Part shown: positions 41,238 through 48,435 of the stretch, piece after piece
How positions within the stretch are numbered: the stretch's first letter is position 1
How the letters are laid out: every line of letters begins with the position of its first letter
Origin: SMYC01 sp965197495
GTDB taxonomy: Bacteria > Acidobacteriota > Vicinamibacteria > Marinacidobacterales > SMYC01
Assembly (NCBI GenBank): GCA_965197495.1
Contig: OZ240210.1
Coordinates: 3,100,001 to 3,164,000, forward strand
Reading direction: 5' to 3'
DNA: 64,000 bases
Position numbers and translations under genes: made by a program
The notes under the pieces: model-generated
The model's database searches: none
What the model saw: the letters and a program-made list of their open reading frames with translations, nothing else
What the model was told of the DNA's origin: nothing

Positions 41238-41336
41238 TCTCATCTTCTTTTTCTTTGTTCTTTCTTTGCGCCTTTGCGCCTTTGCGCCTCTACCGTTACG
41301 CTTTTCTTAATATTGATCTGCTCTTCGTTCAAGATT
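41238..41336 (-). repeat. GCAAAG repeat, right arm of the inverted pair
   Basis: Read on the minus strand it gives GAACGAAGAGC, GATCAATATTAAGAAAAGCG and GCAAAGGCGCAAAGGCGC, mirroring 38748-38830. It ends 5 nt before the GldG-like stop codon. Confidence 0.8.
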
Positions 41337-41341
41337 AGCTG

Positions 41342-42910
41342 CTAGCTGGCTCGCCGCCCCCACCAGGCGGAGACGCCCGTTACCACGACGACACCGGGGA
41401 TGATGAAGAGCGAAAGAAAAAAGACGTTGCTGCGCTCGCGCGCGCTGAGAGCGATCCTGCGGTCTTCGGGCTTGCGCGGACGAATGGAGATGAGGTCTTC
41501 GTCCTGTGCGACCCAATTCGTCATGTTCAAGAACAAGTCCGCGTTCAGTAGCGGCGCCGAAGTGAGCTCGTTGGCGATGAAATCCGAATCGCCCACGACG
41601 ACAAGACGCGAGGCGGTCTCCCCGCCGCGCGGGCCACGTGGAATCGTGGCGGCCACGGCCAGCCCGATGGGTCCGAGCGTTTGCTCCGGGGTCGGGCCGC
41701 GTCTTTCGGCGAGCTCTTCGAGTCGCGTCTCCGCCCAACTGTTCTCGTCGGCCGTCGTGAAGAGCTCGCGGATCTCTGCCCCTTCGGGCCGCTCCCCGGC
41801 GGTCGTGACGCTCCGCGCGAGAGGAAAGATGCTCATCACGTTCCCGAAGCTCTCGACGATGGGGTGCCGCCCGTAGCTTTGAACGACGGGATAGACGGGC
41901 GGCTGAGCGAGCGCGTCGACGACGATGTCGTTTCCGAGAACGATGCCTTGCTCGACGAGAAAGGCATCGAGCTCCGGTGTGAGGCCTTGGGTCTCCGGGT
42001 CGACGAGGAAGATGGCGCTCCCGCCGCCGTCGAGATAAGCGTGAAGAGCGTCGAGCTCTGCTTCGAGGAAATCCGTTTGTGGCCCTGCCACGACGATGGC
42101 CGCGGCGTCGTCCGGGAGCCGAAGCGCGTCTTCCGATTGCGAGCGAGCGATGACGAGGGTCTCGATCACGTAAGCGGAATCCTCGAGCTTCGAAGCGATG
42201 CCCGAGATCCCGTTCGCGTCGGTCTCGAGCGGATCTTTCTCCTGGTGCCCCGACGTGAAGTAGATCTTCTTCGTCTCGGTCTTCAATACCCGGATGATGG
42301 CGTTGGTCACTTCCGGTTCGGTGGCGGCCGTGGCTCGCTGAGTGCGTCCTTTTGCGCCTACGATAATCGTTCCCAGGGTGACGCCGGGCTCGGTGGGGTT
42401 CTTATAGGTGAGCGCTCGCTCGGGCTCCGCTTCGGGATCGATGACGTCGACGCGCACGCGCGAGCTCGCGTCGTCGTAGAGTTGCAGCAGGTCGCTTGCG
42501 CGCAGCTGCTGCTCCGTCCCGCGGCGGTCGAGCAGCACGATCTCGATATCGTTTTCAGTCGCGAGTTCGCTCAGGATCTTCGCCGTCTGCTCCGAGAGCG
42601 AATATTGCCGGGCGGCGGTGAAATCCCACTGCGTGGCTTGCTGGTCGGCGATGATGTTCACGAGGATGACGATCCCCGCGACGATCAGGATGAGGAGCAT
42701 CGCATTCGCGCCCCGTTTCGCGCTACGGCGCCCGAACAAGCCGGCGAGCTCCGAGAAGCGACCGGCAGTGTAGAACGCGGAACACACGAGGCCCGCGATG
42801 AGAAAGCTCGTCCAGTAAGTCTCGTTTTGCCGCTGCATCGCGACAAGCAGCACGCCCGCGACCAAGAAGCCGAGGCCGAGCGCGCCGACGTAAGGCGTGA
42901 GTTTTTTCAC
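41342..42910 (-). CDS. GldG-like component of an ABC-2 export system
   Basis: 522 residues, GTG start. Two N-terminal helices (LGLGFLVAGVLLVAM, TSFLIAGLVCSAFYTAG), a third near residue 75 (MLLILIVAGIVILVNIIADQ), a large outer domain of the ABC_transp_aux type (TAARQYSLSEQTAKILSEL, IYFTSGHQEKDPLETDANG, DDAAAIVVAGPQTDFLEAEL, IFLVDPETQGLTPELDAFL), and a last helix near the C-terminus. GldG-like proteins partner ABC ATPase and permease in gliding/export systems. A MITE separates it from the permease gene, but both coding ends were left intact. Confidence 0.88.
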   Translation of the reverse strand: MKKLTPYVGALGLGFLVAGVLLVAMQRQNETYWTSFLIAGLVCSAFYTAGRFSELAGLFGRRSAKRGANAMLLILIVAGIVILVNIIADQQATQWDFTAARQYSLSEQTAKILSELATENDIEIVLLDRRGTEQQLRASDLLQLYDDASSRVRVDVIDPEAEPERALTYKNPTEPGVTLGTIIVGAKGRTQRATAATEPEVTNAIIRVLKTETKKIYFTSGHQEKDPLETDANGISGIASKLEDSAYVIETLVIARSQSEDALRLPDDAAAIVVAGPQTDFLEAELDALHAYLDGGGSAIFLVDPETQGLTPELDAFLVEQGIVLGNDIVVDALAQPPVYPVVQSYGRHPIVESFGNVMSIFPLARSVTTAGERPEGAEIRELFTTADENSWAETRLEELAERRGPTPEQTLGPIGLAVAATIPRGPRGGETASRLVVVGDSDFIANELTSAPLLNADLFLNMTNWVAQDEDLISIRPRKPEDRRIALSARERSNVFFLSLFIIPGVVVVTGVSAWWGRRAS

Positions 42911-42912
42911 TA

Positions 42913-43129
42913 GTGTCCTGTATCAGAAGTTCGTTGCCTAAAGCTCGCGGCCATTTTGTGTGCTGGCAAGGCGCGCCGACGACATCATATCGGGATATTT
43001 CGAGCCGCCTTCCGCAGCGAGCCTGTCGAGCGGAGGGCTAGGCCGAAGGCCGAACTGTAACGATACCGCAACGAAGCCAGCGCGCAAAAGGGCCCGAGAT
43101 TTAGGTGACGAACTTCTGATACAGGGCAC
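42913..43129. mobile_element. 217-bp MITE with TA target duplication
   Basis: Terminal inverted repeats of about 36 bp: GTGTCCTGTATCAGAAGTTC at the left and the inverse of GAACTTCTGATACAGGGCAC at the right, with few mismatches. TA lies on both sides (42911-42912, 43130-43131), as for IS630/mariner-type movement. It has no coding capacity. It sits precisely between the permease stop and the GldG-like GTG start. Confidence 0.85.
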
Positions 43130-43881
43130 TAACCGCGCCACCGGTAGGACTCGATGCTTTGCTTCGTGAGAAACAACCCGAACCCGATGAAAGAGAGGTA
43201 GTAGACGATATCGCGCGTGTCGAGAACACCTTTCGCGAACTCCGCGAGATGACGGCTGACGGAGAGATAGGGCACGACGCTCGCCGCCCACCCGCCCCAC
43301 GACTCGGCGAACTCGATTAGATAGAGAAAGACGAACAAGTTGAACGCCATGAAACCCGCGATGATCTGGTTCTTCGTCATGCTGCTGAACAGGAGACCGA
43401 ACGCGATATAGCCCGCGCCCAGAAGAAAAATCCCGAGATAGCCGACGACGATGGGCTTCCATTCCGGGTCGCCGAAATAGAAGAGGATGCCGATATGGAC
43501 GAGCGTCGCGCCGAGCATGATGACGTAGAGCGCGAGCGCTCCGAAGAATTTACCGAGCACGATCTCTAGGTCGGTGAGCGGCGAAGTGAATAGAAGCTCG
43601 ATGGTGCCGGAGCGCAGCTCCTCTGCGAAGGATCGCATCGTGACGAGCGGGAGGAGAAACAAGATGATGAACGCCGTCGTGTGCAGGAGCCATCGAATCA
43701 TGTCCTGGTTGACGTTCAGAACCTGCCCCGGCGACGCGCGCCTCGGGTCCATGAAAATCTCGAGCTCCCCGTAGAAATAGAAACCGTAGAAGAACAAGAA
43801 CAGCGCGAGCGCCACGTAACCTATCGGTGAAGCGAAATAGGCGTGAAGCTCGCGGTGGACGAGTGCCCAGATATTGCCCAT
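43129..43881 (-). CDS. ABC-2 permease (GldF-like)
   Basis: 250 residues with six hydrophobic helices: ASPIGYVALALFLFFYGFYF, LLHTTAFIILFLLPLVTMRS, FGALALYVIMLGATLVHIGI, VVGYLGIFLLGAGYIAFGLL and two more. It includes the ABC-2 signature region AEELRSGTIELLFTSPLTDLEIVLGK. It forms the channel with the ATPase encoded immediately upstream (adjacent stop and start). The stop TAG is made of the TA target duplication and the first base of the MITE. Confidence 0.9.
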   Translation of the reverse strand: MGNIWALVHRELHAYFASPIGYVALALFLFFYGFYFYGELEIFMDPRRASPGQVLNVNQDMIRWLLHTTAFIILFLLPLVTMRSFAEELRSGTIELLFTSPLTDLEIVLGKFFGALALYVIMLGATLVHIGILFYFGDPEWKPIVVGYLGIFLLGAGYIAFGLLFSSMTKNQIIAGFMAFNLFVFLYLIEFAESWGGWAASVVPYLSVSRHLAEFAKGVLDTRDIVYYLSFIGFGLFLTKQSIESYRWRG

Positions 43882-44823
43882 CTAGTGATCGACCTCGCTG
43901 ATGGCGCGGAGGTAGATCTCCTCGAGGCTGACGCCCGATTGACGGAGCTCGAGAAGACCGAGCCCTCGTGCGATGATCTGCTCGGAGAGAGAGCGTCGCA
44001 CGTCGGCGCCTTCGGCAATCTCGAGACGCCACGAAGTCGCTCCTGTTTCGCCGCGCTCCTGTCTTTCGAAACCCAAGACGTCCGTGAAGCTCGAAAGCAC
44101 GTCCGCGACACTCGCGGGCTCGCCTTCCACGGTGATGTCGACCACGCTCGTGGTGCGAAACTGCTCGGTGAGGCTTTCGGGCGTTCCGTGGGCCACGAGC
44201 CGGCCACGGTTGATGATTGCGACGTGATCGCACGTCATCGAGACTTCGGGAAGTATGTGGGTCGACAAGATCACGGTGTGATCGCCGCCGAGGGTCTTGA
44301 TGAGCTCGCGCGTCTCGCCGATTTGCTTCGGATCGAGCCCGGCCGTGGGCTCGTCGAGAACGAGCACCTCGGGCTCGTGGACGAGGGCTTGGGCGATCCC
44401 GACTCGCTGGCGGTAGCCTTTTGACAGATTCCCAGTCAGCTTGTCGCGGACTTCTTGCAATTGACACCGCTCGACCACGCTGTCGACCCGCGACACCTGC
44501 ACTTTCCTAGCCACGCCTTTGATTTGGGCGGCGAAGCGCAGATAGTCGAGCACGCTCATTTCCGGGTAGAGCGGTGGATTCTCGGGCAGGTAGCCGATCT
44601 TCGCTTTGGCTTCGAGAGGCGCCTCGAGAACGTCATGGCCGGCGACTCGGACCGCGCCCGTCGTGGGCGGAAAGAATCCGGTCAGAACGCGCATGGTCGT
44701 CGTCTTGCCTGCGCCGTTCGGACCGAGAAAACCGAGGATCTCGCCTCGGCCCACTGAAAAACTCAGGTCCTTGACCGCCGTGAAAGACCCGTATTCTTTG
44801 GTGACGTTCTCGACTTCGATCAC
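43882..44823 (-). CDS. ABC transporter ATPase (GldA-like)
   Basis: 313 residues. Walker A LGPNGAGKTTTMRVL, Q-loop region GYLPENPPLYPEM, signature LSKGYRQRVGIAQAL, Walker B VLVLDEPTAGLDPKQ and switch His in LSTHILPEV. The C-terminal ~90 residues form the extra regulatory domain common in GldA/NatA-type exporters. It heads the leftward operon ATPase-permease-GldG-like-DUF4340. The exported substrate is unknown. Confidence 0.93.
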   Translation of the reverse strand: MIEVENVTKEYGSFTAVKDLSFSVGRGEILGFLGPNGAGKTTTMRVLTGFFPPTTGAVRVAGHDVLEAPLEAKAKIGYLPENPPLYPEMSVLDYLRFAAQIKGVARKVQVSRVDSVVERCQLQEVRDKLTGNLSKGYRQRVGIAQALVHEPEVLVLDEPTAGLDPKQIGETRELIKTLGGDHTVILSTHILPEVSMTCDHVAIINRGRLVAHGTPESLTEQFRTTSVVDITVEGEPASVADVLSSFTDVLGFERQERGETGATSWRLEIAEGADVRRSLSEQIIARGLGLLELRQSGVSLEEIYLRAISEVDH

Positions 44824-44948
44824 TCGCGAGACCTTCCGGTGTGGCCGGTGTGGAGTATAATCGGCCGAATGAGGCGGGCGACCAACGGGTTAATCGCAGC
44901 TATTATACGTCTCGCTGGCATACGTCTCGCTGGAAGCGTGGAATGTTA

Positions 44949-45509
44949 ATGAAGCGCGTTGTGCTCTGTCAATTTTTGGCGGGAGTCCTGCTGGTCTCCG
45001 CCGTGTCGTGCACGGATGCCGAGAGCGAGGCACTGCTTGCAAACCTACGTCTCGAGGACTTCACGTCCTATTGGGCGGTGCGTGGGAAGAACGAGGAAGG
45101 GGACCACTTCATTCATCCAGTCGTTCGTTTCCGCGTGATGAACGGTGCGGAGGAGGCCGTCGGCTACATTCAGGCCATGGCCGTCTTCAAGCGAGAGCTT
45201 TCACCCGACGAGCCTTGGGGGAACGCCTTCACTTACTCGGTCTCCGAAGAGCCCATCCAGCCCGGCGACGTTTCCGACGTGATTACCCTTCGCTCGGACA
45301 AGAATGTCATCTCCAAGGACGCACCGGAGCAAATGTTTGTCAATGAGAAATGGGAGGAAGTCACCGTCGAGATTTTCGTCCGCGTCGGCCCGTCGAGCTG
45401 GCAGTTACTTGGCCAAATGCAGGTGCCGAAGCAGATCGGGGCTCCCGGACTCGAAAAGTTCCTAAGTCCTGATGCATCAGAAGATACGGCGGTGACCCCA
45501 GACTTGTAG
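44949..45509 (+). CDS. Predicted secreted lipoprotein of unknown function
   Basis: 186 residues, starting MKRVVLCQFLAGVLLVSAVS with a lipobox-like SAVSC (Cys about 21), so probably lipid-anchored. The mature part has beta-rich stretches VVRFRVMNGAEEAVGYIQAM, AFTYSVSEEPIQPGDVSDVI, EVTVEIFVRVGPSSWQLLGQ, suggesting an immunoglobulin-like fold. I do not recognise the family. Upstream TACGTCTCGCTGG occurs twice in tandem (44906-44932). It is divergent from the ABC operon. Confidence 0.7.
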   Translation: MKRVVLCQFLAGVLLVSAVSCTDAESEALLANLRLEDFTSYWAVRGKNEEGDHFIHPVVRFRVMNGAEEAVGYIQAMAVFKRELSPDEPWGNAFTYSVSEEPIQPGDVSDVITLRSDKNVISKDAPEQMFVNEKWEEVTVEIFVRVGPSSWQLLGQMQVPKQIGAPGLEKFLSPDASEDTAVTPDL

Positions 45510-45556
45510 GCGAACGGCCCTTTTTCTCGCGAAAAAAAATCCTGTACCCCTAGGAA

Positions 45557-45625
45557 AAACCCCAGTTGCGTCCGATGCTTTTCTAGTGTTATGGTCTGGA
45601 AAAATTCAGGAGGTACTGGGGTTTC
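45557..45625 (+). promoter_or_regulatory. Promoter flanked by inverted AAACCCCAGT / ACTGGGGTTT
   Basis: TTGCGT (45566-45571) and TATGGT (45590-45595) are separated by 18 bp, a fair sigma-70 promoter. The arms AAACCCCAGT (45557-45566) and ACTGGGGTTT (45616-45625) are perfect inverses around it. They could be paired operators for the Xre protein encoded just downstream, or a leader hairpin. Confidence 0.45.
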
Positions 45626-45667
45626 GATCCGGTACGAAAGGAGTCTTCTTTGGTTGTTGGAACCGAA

Positions 45668-46105
45668 ATGGCGGTTGCGATGCCCGTGGGCCGACAGCGC
45701 AGCCCGTCTAGAGAGGTGAGTTCAAAAGTGACATCGAGTCGAGAATTACAAGTCGGAGAGACGATCCGCGAGGTGCGCAAGTCGAAGCGAATTCGTCAAA
45801 AAGTTCTGGCGCGTATGGTGGGGATTTCGCCGGGCGCGTTGACAAATTTCGAGAAAGGCCGCCGGCGAATTTCGCTCGACTGGTTGCACAAGATCGCCGA
45901 AGCCTTGGATACGCCGGTCGCGTACTTTCTTCCGGACGAAAGTGACAAGTCGCGGACCACGCCGGGAGACCCCCGGGAGCGGCGTCTGTTGACGGCATGG
46001 CGTCACTTGGCGAAGAACGAAATGCTTCGCGACGACTTCCTTCAATTGCTCGAGCATCTCGGCCGTGCCAAGGGAATCAAGAGGGTCAAAAAACGCGCTT
46101 CTTGA
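45668..46105 (+). CDS. Xre-family transcriptional regulator
   Basis: 145 residues. After a ~30-residue leader an HTH_3 domain: LQVGETIREVRKSKRIRQKV, LARMVGISPGALTNFEKGRR and ISLDWLHKIAEALDTPVAYF. The C-terminal ~45 residues (RRLLTAWRHLAKNEMLRDDF LQLLEHL) are helical and probably dimerise. The start is uncertain; TTG/GTT codons 18 nt earlier are in frame. The inverted repeat at its promoter suggests self-regulation. Confidence 0.75.
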   Translation: MAVAMPVGRQRSPSREVSSKVTSSRELQVGETIREVRKSKRIRQKVLARMVGISPGALTNFEKGRRRISLDWLHKIAEALDTPVAYFLPDESDKSRTTPGDPRERRLLTAWRHLAKNEMLRDDFLQLLEHLGRAKGIKRVKKRAS

Positions 46106-46150
46106 AATAGCTCCTGTCACCGTTACTTGGCGCTGTTTCTGCCGGTAGTT

Positions 46151-46525
46151 TCAGGCGGTAATTTCGGCGGACAGCTCCTTGAAGCGACCGAGGTAGCTCT
46201 TTAGTCGGTCTCTCGCGTCCTCTGAGAGGTCGATGAACGAAATGCCTGCGCCGATGGCGCGCTCTTGATCATCGGTCTGTTCCCAGACTGCACACGCCTG
46301 AACGTGGCACTCCCCGATGCCCCACGGCAGCACCATGTGTAAATCCGTGGTGGCGTCCGTGGCGGGCGGGTCCGCGATGCTCAAAAAAGCGCCTCCGAGG
46401 CTCACATTGATGAGATAGCCCTCGCGGCGCTTGCCGTTTTGTTCGATCTCGGCTCGGACGATCGTCGGCGCCAATTGGAGGCGGCGGTGTTCTCGCTGGT
46501 CGGCGGTGGCAGCAGCATTGCTCAT
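46151..46525 (-). CDS. PilZ-domain protein
   Basis: 124 residues from MSNAAATADQREHRRLQLAP, chosen for its GGGGGA ribosome site rather than the longer open frame to 46639. The c-di-GMP-binding elements are present as REHRR near residue 11-15 and NVSLGGAFL, with the Asn-x-Ser-x-x-Gly motif. The rest is a small beta barrel, ending in a helix (LSEDARDRLKSYLGRF). It likely senses c-di-GMP in motility or surface behaviour. A second, different PilZ protein is at 53216. Confidence 0.8.
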   Translation of the reverse strand: MSNAAATADQREHRRLQLAPTIVRAEIEQNGKRREGYLINVSLGGAFLSIADPPATDATTDLHMVLPWGIGECHVQACAVWEQTDDQERAIGAGISFIDLSEDARDRLKSYLGRFKELSAEITA

Positions 46526-46678
46526 GGAACTCCCCCTTGTTGAAGACGTTTGCTTTCCAGAAGCAAAATTCGGGCCAAAGGCTTTTCGAATCTGGGAGAG
46601 GTCGCCCGAAACCTTTTGCTGGGAAGAGTTTGACCCCATAGGCGAAAACGGCGCAGTGATGGCTATGGGTAGTGATGG

Positions 46679-46741
46679 GGAGCGAAGTGTAGGCTTTCGG
46701 CAGCGAAGTGTAGGTGTTCGGCAGCGAAGTGTCGGCGTTTC
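46679..46741 (+). repeat. Short tandem repeat GCAGCGAAGTGTAGG
   Basis: Three to four imperfect units of about 18-19 bp (GGAGCGAAGTGTAGGCTTTC, GGCAGCGAAGTGTAGGTGTT, GGCAGCGAAGTGTCGGCGTT) between the PilZ start and the dgt stop. Confidence 0.75.
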
Positions 46742-46744
46742 TAA

Positions 46745-47925
46745 CTACAGCCGCTCGTGCGGATCGAAGAGCTTCCGGTGCTCGTCGAGGGCAAAGCGAT
46801 CGGTCATACCTGCGATGTAGTCGCACACGACTCGGTAAAGCCCTTCGCTATCCACGCGCTCGGAGATATGGGGCGGAAGCTGCTTGGGGTTCGAGACATA
46901 GACCTCAAAAAGCTCGAAGATGACGCGCTTCGCCTTCTCGGCCATACGCACGACGCGGTAGTGGCGGTACATATTTTGAAACAAGAACTGCTTGAGCCCC
47001 TCTTTCTTGGCTTCGCCTTTCGGAGTGAACAGCACCAAGCGCTCGGCCTCTCGAACGTCTTCCACGGTCTCGACCGATAGAGCTTCGAGGCGGCGCTTCG
47101 TCTCGTCGATGAGATCGGTGGTGAGCTCGTTGATGATGCGCCGAATGGTGATACGGATCAGAATCTTGTTGGACTCCCCCGGATACTTCGTCTGCGCCTT
47201 CTCGAAATGCTTCTTCCAGATCTCGACATCATCGAGGGAGCTCAGCTCGAGGATGCGCGAGGTCAGCCCGTCCTCGAGGTCGTGATTCGTGTAGGCGATC
47301 TCATCCGCAAGGTCGACGAGTTGTGCTTCGAGGACGGGCTCTCGGCTGTCGAACTCGTCGGGAATCTCGTCGTTCCGCTTGGGCGAATGTTTGAAAATGC
47401 CCTCTCGGACTTCATGGGTCAAGTTCAAACCCCGAAACCGCGGATAGCGTTTTTCCAAGTGGTCCACGATTCTGAGCGCCTGCAAGTTGTGCTCGAAGCC
47501 ACCATGTTCCGCCATGAGTGTGTTCATGGCGTCCTGGCCCGCGTGGCCGAAAGGTGTGTGCCCGATGTCGTGCGACAACGTGACGGCCTCCGTCAAGTCC
47601 TCGTTGAGCTGAAGAAAGCGCGCCATCGTCCGCGCGATCTGAGCCGCCTCGAGCGAGTGGGTCAGCCGCGTCCGTAATGGTCGCCCACATGATTGACGAA
47701 GACCTGCGTCTTGTATTCGAGCCTGCGGAACGCCGTACAGTGGACGACGCGGTCGCGGTCGCGCTGAAACGCGGTACGAAATAGATGCTCCGGTTCGTCG
47801 TGGCGTCTGCCGCGCGAGCTCCCGCTGAACGCCGCGTAGGGCGCGAGGATCTGCCGTTCTTGTTGTTCGAAGAAACTGCGATCCGGCACGAGTTGACAGT
47901 AACTGTTGGCTCTGCGGTCTGTCAA
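46745..47925 (-). pseudogene. dgt: dGTP triphosphohydrolase with -1 frameshift
   Basis: HD-domain nucleotide hydrolase. The first frame starts MTDRRANSYCQLVPDRSFFE and includes FRTAFQRDRDRVVHCTAFRR LEYKTQVFVNHVGDHY. Near 47670 a single C is missing (TTACGGACG for TTACCGGACG). The next frame gives RTRLTHSLEAAQIARTMAR, LSHDIGHTPFGHAGQDAMN with the HD metal ligands, and DLADEIAYTNHDLEDGL. It ends FALDEHRKLFDPHERL. One base restores about 390 residues. It may be intact in the cell if the base loss is a sequencing error. Confidence 0.85.
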
Positions 47926-47956
47926 AACGGTGCTCGAAACGAAAACCCAAAGACGC

Positions 47957-48012
47957 TAAGTGCACTTTGAAAAAAAGGAACAACAGAAAGGCGCAAAGAT
48001 GCAAAGGTGCAA
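47957..48012 (+). repeat. GCAAAG phased repeat
   Basis: GAAAGGCGCAAAGATGCAAA and GGTGCAAAGAGTTATCG lie upstream of dgt. This is the fourth member of the family in the window. Confidence 0.7.
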
Positions 48013-48086
48013 AGAGTTATCGCGTTGGTTTTGGCGTAAGGTCTGCGAGAGTGGCTCAGACCGCAATTCTTGATCGGCCTGCTCAA

Positions 48087-48120
48087 GAAAAAAAGGGCCG
48101 AACCTGCCCAGGTCCGGCCA
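48087..48120 (-). terminator. Rho-independent terminator
   Basis: On the minus strand GGCCGGACCTG pairs with CAGGTTCGGCC (one mismatch) around a short loop and is followed by seven T. No recognised gene on the minus strand precedes it, so it ends either a small RNA or a lost gene. Confidence 0.75.
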
Positions 48121-48435
48121 CTTTTCGTGTCTACGATAGGAGGGAGCTTGGGGCTCCCGGGCTAGGCCCTTTCCTGAGCGCGGGAGCGTCCGGTTAGTAG
48201 ACGTCATTCACAAGAGCAAGTCATATGCCACATGGTCCAACTTGCTTAAGTGCTTCCATTATTGCGGGTTACGTTTGGGCGCCCGACCGCCGCCGCAGCT
48301 CGATGTAAATTTTCTTTCGTGAAGCCCGTAAGAAATTTGGCGCCTGGGGCTCTGTTGGACGTCCCGGGGGTTTTCACTACAGTCCTCCCTTAAAGAGAGA
48401 GCCGCCCTCAATCGATTCAAAACGTGTGCGTTAGA
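48121..48435 (-). other. Unassigned intergenic region, possible small RNA on the minus strand
   Basis: 315 bp without a credible protein gene. A strong terminator at its left end would end a leftward transcript. Within it lie structured GC-rich segments (GGGCCTAGCCCGGGAGCC on the minus strand; GCGGCGGCGGTCGGGCGCC). I compared it with SRP RNA, 6S RNA, RNase P and tmRNA hallmarks and found no match. Confidence 0.3.

Noticed and set aside
42914..43128. Considered as an attachment site or small RNA gene because of its mirrored ends
   Set aside because: TA duplications on both sides and imperfect long inverted repeats fit a MITE better; no T run or RNA family signature.
48346..48358. GGGGCTCTGTTGG resembling the start of 4.5S (SRP) RNA
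   Set aside because: The diagnostic GGAAGGAAGCAGCC loop and closing stem are absent downstream.
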